This document shows, in pieces, positions 8,048-16,759 of a DNA stretch of 64,000 nt. How positions within the stretch are numbered: the stretch's first letter is position 1; the number at the start of each line of letters is the position of its first letter. This DNA comes from Candidatus Dormiibacterota bacterium (lineage in GTDB: Bacteria; Vulcanimicrobiota; Vulcanimicrobiia; Vulcanimicrobiales; Vulcanimicrobiaceae). Position numbers and translations under genes: made by a program. The DNA lies in contig DATKQG010000035.1 of assembly GCA_035532835.1 (NCBI GenBank), positions 1 through 64,000 of the forward strand. Reading direction: 5' to 3'. The notes under the pieces are model-generated. The model saw nothing but the letters and a program-made list of their open reading frames with translations. It did no database searches and was not told where the DNA came from.

Positions 8048-8563
8048 CTAGGAGGCCGCGTACTGCGTCTCGACGCCGTCGAGCTGTTGCTTCTCCTCGC
8101 CGGAAATCACCATCGTCAAATCGAGCATAATGATCAGGCGGTCGTTCATCTTGCCCACGCCCTGAATGTACTCGGTGCCGACGCCGGCGATCATTTCGGG
8201 CGCGTCCTCGACGTTTTCGATCGGAATGTTCAGCACCTCGGAGACGCTATCGACGACCATGCCGACGCGTTTGGTGCCGATCTCGGTCACCACGATACGC
8301 GTGCTCTTGGTCGAAGCGATGCGCGACATGCCGAAGCGCGTGCGCAGGTCGATGATCGGGATCAGCTGCCCGCGCAGATTGATCACGCCTTCCATAAAGC
8401 GCGGCGCGCGCGGCACGTGCGTAATCTCGACCATGCGAATGATTTCTTGCACTTGCGCGATATCGACGCCGTACTCTTCGCTTCCCAATCGAAACGAGAC
8501 GACTTGAACGACTTCGCCGGAGAACTGCTGCTTGCGATCTTCTTTTACGTCCGCCATCGTCAT
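8048..8563 (-). CDS. cheW: Chemotaxis coupling protein CheW
   Basis: A 171-residue CheW with the two beta-barrel subdomains: VVSFRLGSEEYGVDIAQVQEIIRM near the start, INLRGQLIPIIDLRTRFGM in the middle, and RVGMVVDSVSEVLNIP after it. CheW links chemoreceptors to CheA in the membrane array. Its ATG shares one base with the cheA stop (TAATG), so translation is coupled. No receptor gene is present in the window. Confidence 0.95.
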   Translation of the reverse strand: MTMADVKEDRKQQFSGEVVQVVSFRLGSEEYGVDIAQVQEIIRMVEITHVPRAPRFMEGVINLRGQLIPIIDLRTRFGMSRIASTKSTRIVVTEIGTKRVGMVVDSVSEVLNIPIENVEDAPEMIAGVGTEYIQGVGKMNDRLIIMLDLTMVISGEEKQQLDGVETQYAAS

Positions 8564-10515
8564 TAGACTCCTGAAAACTCGGCGCGAGCGACTCTGCCGC
8601 TGACATAGGCTTCGCTCACTAGTGAATGCACGTCGATGATGAGCGAAATCGATCCATTGCCCAAGATGGTTGCACCGGAGATGCCCGCAATCCGGCCGAC
8701 CACATCGGAGAGCGGCTTGATCACGATCTCTTGTTCGCCTTCGAACGAATCGACGACCAGCCCAACCTGGCGCCCTTGCAGGCCGACGATCACGATCATC
8801 ACCTTGTCGGGGTCGCGCGTGCCGTCGAGTTCGAAGAATTCCGCGATGCGCAGCAGCGGCACCACCTGGCCGCGCAACGTGATCACTTCATTCCCATGCA
8901 CGGTGCGTACGTCGCGCATTTCGACGCGCTGCGATTCGATCACCGAATCGAGCGGTATCGCGTAGAGCTCGTGAACCACCCGCACCAAGAGTGCCTGGAT
9001 GATGGCGAGCGTCAGCGGGAGCTTGATCGTAAAGCGCGTGCCCTGCCCGGCCACCGAATCCACGTCGAAAATGCCTTTGAGGCGCGTGATGTTCTTCTTT
9101 ACCACATCCATGCCGACGCCGCGGCCGCTCACGTCCGAGATCACTTCGGCCGTCGAAAAACCGGGCGTAAAAATCAGTTCGACGAGTTCGCGATCCGTCA
9201 GCCGGTCTTCCGCGGAGATGAGCCCCTGTTTGATGCCGCGCGCGCGCACCTTATCCAAATCGATGCCGCCGCCGTCGTCGGAGACTTCGATGATGATCTG
9301 GTTGCCTTCGTGGTATGCATTGAGCGAGATCGTTCCGGCCCGCGGTTTGCCGCTCGCCTCGCGCGCGTCGGGCGATTCGATGCCGTGGTCCACGCAGTTG
9401 CGCAGCAGATGCATCAGCGGCTCGCCGACTTCGTCCACGATCGTCTTATCCAGATCGGTTTCGGCGCCCGAGATGTTCAGAAGCACTTCTTTGCCGCGCG
9501 CCTTGGCGACGTCGCGCACCAAGCGCGGGAACCGGTCGAACACCTGGCCGATCGGGACCATGCGCACCTTCATGATCGATTCTTGAATCTCGTTGGTCGT
9601 GCGCGCGAGCAGCGCGGCGCTGTCGGCTAAATCTTTGGCGAGCGGCGCGACGATGCCGGTGGATGCGCCGACGCTCTTGTCGGCCATCAAGCGCTCGAGC
9701 GTGTTGGCGATGTCGGAGATGCGCGTGCGGTTGATCACCAATTCGCCGACCAGGTTGAGCAGCGCGTCCAAACGCTCGATATCGACGCGAATCGTCTGAT
9801 GAATCGAGCCGCGCTTGGGTGCAGCCTTCTCGGTAGCGGCCTTTTTCGCGTCGGCCGCTTCGGGTGCGGCGGGAACGACGGCAGGCGCCGGAGCCACTTC
9901 CATGGTCGCGCTTACAACAGTCTCGGCGGGGGGCGGCGGTGCCGGCGCTTGCGCGCGCTTCAATTCGGCTTCTGCAAGTAGCCGCGCGATCTCAGCTTCA
10001 AATGCTTCAACATCGGCAACGCTCGCCGACTTGCTCTCAACCGCCGTCGCTTCCTCAAAGGTCTGCTCGGGGCCCGTGCGGCCTTCGATGACGTGCGACG
10101 TCTCTTCGTAAATGGCGACGAACTGGTCCAGGCGCGCGCCGTACTCGTCCAGCCCCTTAGGCGGCTCGTGGTCGCCGATCGCGACTTCGACTAAATCGGT
10201 GAGAAAATCGCGCCCTGAAAAGAGAATGTCGACGCAACTCTCGGAGAGCGGCATGCGATCTTTGCGCAGCAGATCGCAGAGATTCTCCAACTTGTGCGCG
10301 AGATTTTGCACGTCGGAAAAGCCCAGCATTCCCGAACTGCCCTTGACGGTGTGCAGCGCGCGGAAGAGCGAGTTGACGATCTCGGGGTCGGTCTCGCCGG
10401 ACTCGACGAATTCCTCGAGTCTGAGCAAATCCGCATCAATCTGCTGAAGCAGTTCCTCCGCTTCGTCGCGGAAGTACGAGATAAATTCTTCGCGATTGAA
10501 CAGTTCGTCAGACAT
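8563..10515 (-). CDS. cheA: Chemotaxis histidine kinase CheA
   Basis: A 650-residue kinase. The HPt domain carries ALHTVKGSSGML with the phosphorylated His55. An Ala/Pro-rich linker (about 165-235) follows where a P2 domain would lie. Next come the P3 dimerisation helices (IRVDIERLDALLNLVGELVINRTR) and the ATPase domain, with the N box LMHLLRNCVDHGIES, G1 DDGGGID and G2 SGRGVGMDVV. A CheW-like P5 domain ends the protein. It autophosphorylates in response to receptors and passes phosphate to CheY and CheB. It is the third gene of the cheY-cheC-cheA-cheW run. Confidence 0.96.
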   Translation of the reverse strand: MSDELFNREEFISYFRDEAEELLQQIDADLLRLEEFVESGETDPEIVNSLFRALHTVKGSSGMLGFSDVQNLAHKLENLCDLLRKDRMPLSESCVDILFSGRDFLTDLVEVAIGDHEPPKGLDEYGARLDQFVAIYEETSHVIEGRTGPEQTFEEATAVESKSASVADVEAFEAEIARLLAEAELKRAQAPAPPPPAETVVSATMEVAPAPAVVPAAPEAADAKKAATEKAAPKRGSIHQTIRVDIERLDALLNLVGELVINRTRISDIANTLERLMADKSVGASTGIVAPLAKDLADSAALLARTTNEIQESIMKVRMVPIGQVFDRFPRLVRDVAKARGKEVLLNISGAETDLDKTIVDEVGEPLMHLLRNCVDHGIESPDAREASGKPRAGTISLNAYHEGNQIIIEVSDDGGGIDLDKVRARGIKQGLISAEDRLTDRELVELIFTPGFSTAEVISDVSGRGVGMDVVKKNITRLKGIFDVDSVAGQGTRFTIKLPLTLAIIQALLVRVVHELYAIPLDSVIESQRVEMRDVRTVHGNEVITLRGQVVPLLRIAEFFELDGTRDPDKVMIVIVGLQGRQVGLVVDSFEGEQEIVIKPLSDVVGRIAGISGATILGNGSISLIIDVHSLVSEAYVSGRVARAEFSGV

Positions 10516-10553
10516 CGATCTTCTGCATCAAACCGCGACCGCGCGCGATGACG

Positions 10554-11162
10554 CTACTCCACTCCGAAAACGGAGAGCAGTGGCCCGAGCGATCCGGTCT
10601 CTGGAATCAAGATAAACTGGCCCGCGACTTCTTTCTCTTTATCGAGGAAGGCGGACTCGATCAAGAAGACGTCTTGATCGGGAAGAATCGACATCAAGGT
10701 ACGGAAGGCGGCCTGTACGGTTCCGTATGAGAGCGTCGGAACCGAAGGCAACAGGTTCGAGCCGGTCAGTTGAATGATCGCGGTGAGGTACGAACCGGCG
10801 ATGATGTTGCCCAGCTCCTTGAGCGTCGAATCGGCGATCGAATCGAAGATTTGAATATCGCCGATGACGCGGTGCAAGAACTGGCTGACGAAGTCGAGCG
10901 CCTGTTCGCGGTCGAAGAGCACGACCATCTGGCCGGGAGCCTCGCCACGCAGGTACATGTGCAATGCCGCGACGGTCCGGCTTTCGTGCCCGACGCGCGA
11001 TGCGAGGTCGCGAAACTTGATGACGTCGATGCGCGGCTCGCTCAGATTGATCTTGGTGTTGAGCAACTGCGAGAGGGCGGTGGCCGCGTGGCCCGCGCCG
11101 ATATTGCCGACCTCTTTAAGGGCGTCTTTTTGCAGGTCGGTGAGATTCATGCCCTGGCTCAT
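10554..11162 (-). CDS. cheC: CheY-P phosphatase CheC
   Basis: A 202-residue protein from the ATG at 11162, which overlaps the cheY stop as ATGA. Two copies of the CheC active-site pattern E-x2-N with a downstream proline are present: LKEVGNIGAGHAATALSQLL and LKELGNIIAGSYLTAIIQL. CheC dephosphorylates CheY-P and acts in adaptation in Bacillus and Thermotoga. A longer frame reaches 11282 but would lie inside cheY. Spacing to cheA is 38 bp. Confidence 0.92.
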   Translation of the reverse strand: MSQGMNLTDLQKDALKEVGNIGAGHAATALSQLLNTKINLSEPRIDVIKFRDLASRVGHESRTVAALHMYLRGEAPGQMVVLFDREQALDFVSQFLHRVIGDIQIFDSIADSTLKELGNIIAGSYLTAIIQLTGSNLLPSVPTLSYGTVQAAFRTLMSILPDQDVFLIESAFLDKEKEVAGQFILIPETGSLGPLLSVFGVE

Positions 11163-11521
11163 GAGAGCACCTTTTGAATGGTCTCCAAAATCTTCGGCGG
11201 CTGGAACGGCTTGGTGATGAACGATTTCGCTCCGGCTTGGATCGCCTCGACGACCAAGGCCTGCTGTCCCATCGACGTGCACATGATGATCTTTGCGTTG
11301 GGGTCGTGCGCAACGATCTGCTTGACGGCCGTGATCCCGTCCATCTCCGGCATCACCATATCCATGGTCACCAGATCCGGCGAGAGTTGTTTGTACTTAT
11401 CGACGGCCTCGACACCGTTCTGGGCTTCGCCCACCACGTCGAAGCCGTTCTTAGAAAGAATCCCCTTGATCATCATTCGCATGACGACGGCGTCATCGAC
11501 GATCAGGACTCTCTTGCTCAT
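11159..11521 (-). CDS. cheY: Chemotaxis response regulator CheY
   Basis: A 120-residue single receiver domain. The acidic pocket is Asp9/Asp10, the phosphoacceptor Asp54 (DLVTMDMVMPEMDG), Thr82/Ser83 follows, and Lys104 sits in FITKPF. CheY-P binds the FliM N-terminus, which in this window has the expected EIDALI motif. It is the first gene after the sigma-28-like promoter at 11611-11638. Confidence 0.94.
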   Translation of the reverse strand: MSKRVLIVDDAVVMRMMIKGILSKNGFDVVGEAQNGVEAVDKYKQLSPDLVTMDMVMPEMDGITAVKQIVAHDPNAKIIMCTSMGQQALVVEAIQAGAKSFITKPFQPPKILETIQKVLS

Positions 11522-11610
11522 CCGTTGCTCCCAAGACAGAAATAGAGTGCTCTAGGGCATACTACGTGCAATGCTTTTCCAAGCAGAGCGCCCCTACGCC
11601 ATCTTTTGAA

Positions 11611-11638
11611 CCATCGGCTAAAGAAGCAGGCAACTTTA
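11611..11638 (-). promoter_or_regulatory. Sigma-28 (FliA)-like promoter of the che operon
   Basis: On the minus strand TAAAGTTG (11638-11631) and GCCGATGG (11618-11611) match the sigma-28 consensus TAAA and GCCGAT elements. There are 16 bases between TAAA and GCCGAT, close to the usual 15. The transcript would start near 11605, about 85 bases ahead of cheY. The cognate sigma factor fliA is at 47885-48811. Confidence 0.7.
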
Positions 11639-11647
11639 AGGGCGGCC

Positions 11648-12316
11648 CTATGCTAGGCCCCGATTGCGAAGGTCGGTTTGCTTGCGATTGATGAACTCGA
11701 CGATCGCCTGATCTTCCTCTGGGCGAAGGCCGTGAAAGCGCAGCCCGTGCGACTGCTTCCCCGACGTCTTGATCTCCTCGTGGCGCATCACTTCGCCCAA
11801 GAGCATGAGCGGGGCTCCCGCCGAGTTGAGATCCATCTTTACCTCAACCATCGTCCCGTGCTTCATCGCCCGGTCCGTGATGAGCGAACAGCCGCCGCGG
11901 CTGATGTCGCGGATCGTCGCGCGTACGAATTCGCCCACGCCCTTGCCCGCGGGGGCAAAGCGCCAGCCGCCGATGACCAGCGCGTCGAGGCGAACGCTCT
12001 GACGCTTCTGCGCCCCCGTGGCGGCCCCGACCAGCGCAACGCGTCGCGGCACCTCGAAGACCGTGCTCGTTCCGTTGGAGGAGAGAATCTTCGAGGCGGC
12101 GCGAAAGCGGCCGGCCCCGGTCGTATAGAGGAGGACCGCGGTCTCGCCCGGCCGGCCGAGCGACTCGCGCGTGACGATACCCTTGCCGCCGACCGATTCC
12201 ACCGTCACCGAGCGCGAGGGGCGGCCCGCCACGATCGCATCGATGAACGTGTTGACCTGGGGCAACTTGGCCGAGGGAAGGTCGTTACTACTGCCGCCAA
12301 AGAGCGATTTAAACAT
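11648..12316 (-). CDS. PilZ-domain protein, YcgR-like flagellar brake
   Basis: A 222-residue protein; the ATG at 12316 shares one base with the flhA stop (TGATG). The N-terminal half (about 30-95) resembles the YcgR N-terminal beta domain. The PilZ domain follows with KRQSVR (the RxxxR c-di-GMP contact) and DISRGGCSL (the D/N-x-S-x-x-G motif). Such proteins slow or bias the motor when c-di-GMP rises. The last residues (LRPEEDQAIVEFINRKQ) are typical of the family. Confidence 0.85.
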   Translation of the reverse strand: MFKSLFGGSSNDLPSAKLPQVNTFIDAIVAGRPSRSVTVESVGGKGIVTRESLGRPGETAVLLYTTGAGRFRAASKILSSNGTSTVFEVPRRVALVGAATGAQKRQSVRLDALVIGGWRFAPAGKGVGEFVRATIRDISRGGCSLITDRAMKHGTMVEVKMDLNSAGAPLMLLGEVMRHEEIKTSGKQSHGLRFHGLRPEEDQAIVEFINRKQTDLRNRGLA

Positions 12317-14454
12317 CAACGAGCCGTCGTTTCCATCGTGTCCGAGGAGGGTTCTTCCGTCGTGGAGACCTGGCCGATCGACTCGACTCGCAGCCCCGGC
12401 GCGATCTCGGAATACGAGAGCACGACGAGCTGTGGAGCCGCTCGCTCGGTCAGCCGCTTGAGGGCCAACCGTACAGAAGGCGAGCACAGGACGATGGGTT
12501 GCAACCCGGCGTTCTGCGCGACCGCGATTTGCTTGGTTAGCGACGCGTAGACTCGCGCGACCGTATTCGGGTCGAGCAGAGCATAGGCGTCCTCGCCACG
12601 GCGCACGGCTTCACCCAACAGCGATTCGAGCCGCGGATCGACCGTAATCACCGAGAGCAAGCCGTTTTCAGCGTACTCCGCCGAAATATGGCGGGCAAGA
12701 GCCGCTCGGACCCTTTCGGTCAGATAGTCGATGTCTTTGCTCACGCGCCCCGCGTCGGCCAAGGTCTCTAGGATCAGCACGAGGTTGCGGACGGGGATGC
12801 GCTCGCGCAGCAGATTCTGGAGTACGCGCTGGATTTCGCCGACCGTCAGCAGGCCGGGAACCAGCTCTTCCACCACCACCGGGTAGTGGGATTTGATGTT
12901 GTCGAGCAGCGCCGAGACCTCTTGGCGCCCCAGCAAGTCGGGCGCGTGGCCCTTGATGATTTCGGTTAGGTGCGTCGCGATGACGCTGGTGGGATCGATG
13001 ACGGTGTAGCCCGCCATCTCGGCTTCGATGCGAGCCGATTCGGAGATCCAGAGCGCCGGCAGGCCGAAGGCCGGCTCGGTCGTCGGAATACCGTCGATGG
13101 GCGCGGTCGCCGTGCCCGGATTCATCGCCAGCAACCGGCTGACCATCACTTCGGCCTGAGCGACCTCCAACCCATAAATCTTCACCTGATAGCTGTTGGG
13201 CTTGAGCTGCAGGTTGTCGCGTACGCGAATCGGCGGGACCACGATCCCGAGATCCCGCGCGGCATGGCGGCGGATCAACGTGATGCGCTCGAGCAGATCG
13301 CCGCCTTGATTGACGTCGACCAGGGGAATCAATCCAAAGCCGATCTCGAGTTCCATCGGATCGTACGAGAGCAGCGGCACGACGCTCTCGGCCGGCTTCG
13401 GCGCGGCGGCCGCGGCGCTGGCGGCGGCGACGGCTTGCTGCGCGGCAAGGCCCGTGGGGCCCGCCGCGAGTACCGCACGGCGGCGAGCGAAGTAGGCGAA
13501 GAACAGTATCGCCGACATCACGAGCATGAACCAGCGCGCGAGGCCGAAGAGCCCAAATAGCCCGGTCATGATGGCGGCGATCAGAATAGCGTTCGGCTGC
13601 GCGTTCAATTGCTTGACGATATCTTTGCCGAAGTCCGATTCGGAGGCCGCGCGCGTGACGATGATGCCGGTTGCCGTGGAGATCAGCAGCGCGGGGACTT
13701 GCGTCACGATACCTTCGCCGACCGTGAGCAGCGTGAAGTGCTGGAGCGCCTGCACGAAATCCATGTGCATCTGCGCGACCCCGACGATAAATCCGCCGAC
13801 GGTATTGATCGCAACGATGATGATCGCGGCGATCGCATCGCCCCGAACGAACTTGCTGGCGCCGTCCATAGCGCCGTAGAAATCGGCCGAACGTTGAATA
13901 TCCTTGCGGCGTTGCCGCGCGTCGGCTTCGGTGATAAGGCCGGAATTCAAGTCGGCGTCGATCGCCAGCTGCTTGCCGGGCATGGCGTCCAAGGTGAAGC
14001 GCGCCGCGACTTCGGCCACGCGCCCGGCGCCGTTGGTAATGACGACGAACTGAATGACGACCAGGATCAGGAAGATCACGAACCCGACCGCGTAATTGCC
14101 GCCGACCACGATCTGTCCGAAGAACCCGATCACCTCACCCGCATAGCCGTGCAGCAGAATCTGCCGCGTTGCGGTGATGTTCAGCGAGAGGCGAAAGAGC
14201 GTGATGATGAGGAGCAACGACGGAAAGACCGAGAACGAAAGCGCGTTCTCGGTATAGAGGCTCGTACCGATAATGACCAGCGCGGCGGCGATGTTCAGCG
14301 TTAAGAGCGCGTCCAACACCTGCGTGGGAATCGGCACGATCATCAGGATGACCAGCATCACCGATGCGCCGGCAATCCAAATCGGAGCCGTCGCCGCAAT
14401 CCGTTGCGAGATCGTCTGCGGCGCCGCGCCGGTCGTCGTCGGAACGGCGGCCAT
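12316..14454 (-). CDS. flhA: Flagellar export gate protein FlhA
   Basis: A 712-residue protein of the usual length. Eight membrane spans lie in the first 330 residues, with the conserved cytoplasmic loop region GRVAEVAARFTLDAMPGKQLAIDADLNSGLI. The large C-terminal cytoplasmic domain has PIRVRDNLQLKPNSYQVKI and RNLVLILETLAD. FlhA is the nonameric export gate that couples proton flow to substrate export. It is coupled to flhB by a one-base overlap (TAATG at 14454). Confidence 0.96.
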   Translation of the reverse strand: MAAVPTTTGAAPQTISQRIAATAPIWIAGASVMLVILMIVPIPTQVLDALLTLNIAAALVIIGTSLYTENALSFSVFPSLLLIITLFRLSLNITATRQILLHGYAGEVIGFFGQIVVGGNYAVGFVIFLILVVIQFVVITNGAGRVAEVAARFTLDAMPGKQLAIDADLNSGLITEADARQRRKDIQRSADFYGAMDGASKFVRGDAIAAIIIVAINTVGGFIVGVAQMHMDFVQALQHFTLLTVGEGIVTQVPALLISTATGIIVTRAASESDFGKDIVKQLNAQPNAILIAAIMTGLFGLFGLARWFMLVMSAILFFAYFARRRAVLAAGPTGLAAQQAVAAASAAAAAPKPAESVVPLLSYDPMELEIGFGLIPLVDVNQGGDLLERITLIRRHAARDLGIVVPPIRVRDNLQLKPNSYQVKIYGLEVAQAEVMVSRLLAMNPGTATAPIDGIPTTEPAFGLPALWISESARIEAEMAGYTVIDPTSVIATHLTEIIKGHAPDLLGRQEVSALLDNIKSHYPVVVEELVPGLLTVGEIQRVLQNLLRERIPVRNLVLILETLADAGRVSKDIDYLTERVRAALARHISAEYAENGLLSVITVDPRLESLLGEAVRRGEDAYALLDPNTVARVYASLTKQIAVAQNAGLQPIVLCSPSVRLALKRLTERAAPQLVVLSYSEIAPGLRVESIGQVSTTEEPSSDTMETTAR

Positions 14455-15518
14455 TATGCGATCGTCTTTCGCTTGAGCTTATACACGAAGGCAATCACCT
14501 GAGCTACCGCGGCATAGAGATTGGGCGGAATGGATTGATCGAGTTCGACGCGCTCGTAAAGCGTGCGCGCAAGCGGAGGATTCTCCATGATCGGAATCCG
14601 ATGTTCCCGCGCAAGGTCGCGAATCCGCTTTGCCACTAAATCCGCGCCCTTCGCAACGACGACCGGCGCGTCCATCTCGACCTCGTCCCATTCGAGCGCG
14701 ACCGCATAGTGCGTCGGATTCGTTACCACCACCGTCGCGCGCGGGACCGCGGACATCATGCGCCGGCGCGAACTCTCGCGCTGACGGCGCTTGAGCTGGC
14801 CCTTGACCTCGGGGTTACCCTCGGCTTGCCGGTGCTCGTCTCGCACCTCTTGCTTGGTCATCTTGAGGTTTTGCTCCAACTGCCACTTCTCGTAAGCGAA
14901 ATCGAGCAAACCTACGATCACGAGCAGCATCCCGAATTTCCATGCGATGCCGTAGATGAGATTGGCAGTCAACATGACGATGGTCGCGGGCGTCGATTGC
15001 CCAACCTTATCGAAGAACGAGAGATTGCTGGAGACCGCGCTGTAAATCAAGATTCCGACTGCGGAGAGCTTGATCAGCTGCTTGGCGAGTGAGACCACGA
15101 CTTGTTTGGAAAAGAGCCGCTTGAAGCCGTTGATCGGGTTGAGTTTACCGAACGACGGAGCGAGCGGCTTCATCGTAAAAAGAAAACCGAACTGCAGCAC
15201 GTTCGCCAGAATACCCACCACCAGTGCGACGCCGAAGAGCAGCACCAAGACGAAGCCCAGCCCACCGGTCGCTTGGATAAAGAGCAACCAGACCGACTTC
15301 ACGGTGAAGTCTTGGTGGTTCGCCACCCGGGAGAGCACGGCCGTGGCCGTGGACTCAAGGCCGGCCATAGTCTGCATGAAAAAGCCATGGATAACGAAGA
15401 CGCTCACGAGGAAAATCGCCGCGCCACCAAGCTCCTGACTCTTAGGAACTTGGCCGCGCTTTCGCGACTCCTCGCGGCGTTTCGGGGTGGCCTTCTCGGT
15501 CTGCTCCGGTTTAGGCAC
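14454..15518 (-). CDS. flhB: Flagellar export switch protein FlhB
   Basis: A 354-residue protein starting MPKPEQTEKATPKRREESRKRGQ, the hallmark N-terminus. Four membrane spans are followed by a cytoplasmic domain with the self-cleavage site NPTH (VVVTNPTHYAVALEW). Cleavage there changes export specificity from hook to filament in concert with FliK. A second FlhB-like cytoplasmic domain is encoded separately at 45491-45793. Confidence 0.96.
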   Translation of the reverse strand: MPKPEQTEKATPKRREESRKRGQVPKSQELGGAAIFLVSVFVIHGFFMQTMAGLESTATAVLSRVANHQDFTVKSVWLLFIQATGGLGFVLVLLFGVALVVGILANVLQFGFLFTMKPLAPSFGKLNPINGFKRLFSKQVVVSLAKQLIKLSAVGILIYSAVSSNLSFFDKVGQSTPATIVMLTANLIYGIAWKFGMLLVIVGLLDFAYEKWQLEQNLKMTKQEVRDEHRQAEGNPEVKGQLKRRQRESSRRRMMSAVPRATVVVTNPTHYAVALEWDEVEMDAPVVVAKGADLVAKRIRDLAREHRIPIMENPPLARTLYERVELDQSIPPNLYAAVAQVIAFVYKLKRKTIA

Positions 15519-15571
15519 CGTTCGAACTCGCGGTTATCATCTGTTCCTTAGGTTTTCGGCTGTTTTGCGAC

Positions 15572-15659
15572 TTTCTCCAAGTCTGGGAACGCCAAAGCGG
15601 GAAGGTGGGTGCAGCCTGCCAATAAGGGAGGCTGACCCAAACACGACTCCGAGGAGAGA
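15572..15659 (+). promoter_or_regulatory. Structured leader that may mask the lipoprotein ribosome binding site
   Basis: TTTCTCC (15572-15578) can pair with GGAGAGA (15653-15659), which includes the ribosome binding site of the lipoprotein gene. Between them a hairpin at 15607-15638 has a 10-bp stem with one bulge. I could not match it to a known riboswitch class. Confidence 0.35.
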
Positions 15660-15662
15660 ACA

Positions 15663-16700
15663 TTGCAACGAACGCTGGGGATCTTCACCGGTGCGGCGAT
15701 GGCAGCCGCGCTATTGGCCGGTTGCGGCAAAGCCACGCCGATCACGAGCGCTACCCCCACCCCGGCCCCCACGCTCCAGCCGAAAGTCTCGAGCGAGTAT
15801 CCGATTCCCACGGCCAACGCGCAGCCTGAGGGCATCTCACGCGGCGCCGACGGCTCGCTCTGGTTCGTCGAAACGAACACGAACAAACTCGCTAGGCTGG
15901 ACAAAACGGCAACCGTTACCGAGTTCCCGATGCCCAGCGCGAACGGCGGACCGGTCAGCATTACCACCGGCCCCGATCAGCAGCTCTGGATGACCGAGCC
16001 CGGCGCGGGCAAGGTCGCGCGCTTCAGTCTCAACACGTTCACCTTCACCGAGGTCACGCTCCCGAACCCGGCGGCCAAGCCGACCGGCATCGCCACCGGG
16101 CTCGACGGCAATCTCTGGGTGACCGATCCCGGAGCCAACGGTATCTGGAAGATCGTCCCATCCAGCACACCGCCGTATGCGACAACCTTCTATCCGCTCA
16201 CCACGCCTAACGCGCAGCCCGGCGCGATCGTCTACGGCCCCGATTCGAACCTGTGGTTCGTCGAAACCGCCGTTAGCCGCATCGGAAAGCTGAATATCAG
16301 CGGCTGCTCCGGCGGAGCCTGTTCGGTAAGCGAGACACAAGTCAGCGCCGGTGCCGGCCTCTCGTCGATCGCTAACGGCAGCGACGGCGCGCTATGGTTC
16401 ACCGAGACCACCGCCGACAAGATCGGCCGCGTCACGACCAACGGCGTGCTCACCGGAGAGTATCCTCTGGCACCGCTCAAAGCCCCGGTCGGGCTTGTGC
16501 TCGGAGAAGATAACAACTTCTACATCGCCGATCAGACCGGCAATCAAATCGGGCAGTTCGTACCGGGCACGCAGGCCGTCAAAGCCTATCCCGTCCCGAC
16601 GGCCGCCGCGGCACCCTACGGCATCACGCTCGGCCCCGACGGTGAAGTGTACTTCACCGAACAGGCCGGCAACAAGATCGGCCAGTTCCTCTACTTCTAG
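15663..16700 (+). CDS. Lipoprotein with virginiamycin-B-lyase-like beta-propeller repeats
   Basis: A 345-residue protein. The start is the TTG at 15663, supported by GAGGAGAG 5 bases upstream. The lipobox is LLAGC (Cys about 21), followed by a Pro/Thr linker. Six or seven repeats of the type 'GPDGNLWFxExxxNKIGR' follow, the pattern of Vgb/NHL-like beta propellers. The fold is the supported part; lyase activity is not implied. It is the only plus-strand gene in the first 40 kb and sits between two convergent or divergent flagellar runs. A perfect hairpin terminator closes it. Confidence 0.8.
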   Translation: MQRTLGIFTGAAMAAALLAGCGKATPITSATPTPAPTLQPKVSSEYPIPTANAQPEGISRGADGSLWFVETNTNKLARLDKTATVTEFPMPSANGGPVSITTGPDQQLWMTEPGAGKVARFSLNTFTFTEVTLPNPAAKPTGIATGLDGNLWVTDPGANGIWKIVPSSTPPYATTFYPLTTPNAQPGAIVYGPDSNLWFVETAVSRIGKLNISGCSGGACSVSETQVSAGAGLSSIANGSDGALWFTETTADKIGRVTTNGVLTGEYPLAPLKAPVGLVLGEDNNFYIADQTGNQIGQFVPGTQAVKAYPVPTAAAAPYGITLGPDGEVYFTEQAGNKIGQFLYF

Positions 16701-16717
16701 GAACCCGCCTCAGCACG

Positions 16718-16758
16718 CGTAAAGAGCGCCCGGCCATCGTGGCCGGGCGCTCTTTACG
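16718..16758. terminator. Bidirectional terminator between lipoprotein and fliR
   Basis: A perfect 19-bp inverted repeat (16718-16736 and 16740-16758) with a 3-base loop. It lies between the stop of the plus-strand lipoprotein (16700) and the stop of the minus-strand fliR (16760). The stem ends in AAAG/CTTT, so each strand gets a short U-containing end. Confidence 0.85.
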
Positions 16759-16759
16759 T

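Noticed and set aside
8626-9630. 334-codon plus-strand frame opposite cheA
   Set aside because: Antisense shadow of cheA with His/Asp/Arg-rich composition, common in high-G+C DNA.
15572-15659. Cobalamin or other known riboswitch before the lipoprotein
   Set aside because: No B12 box or other conserved core could be found; kept only as an unclassified leader.
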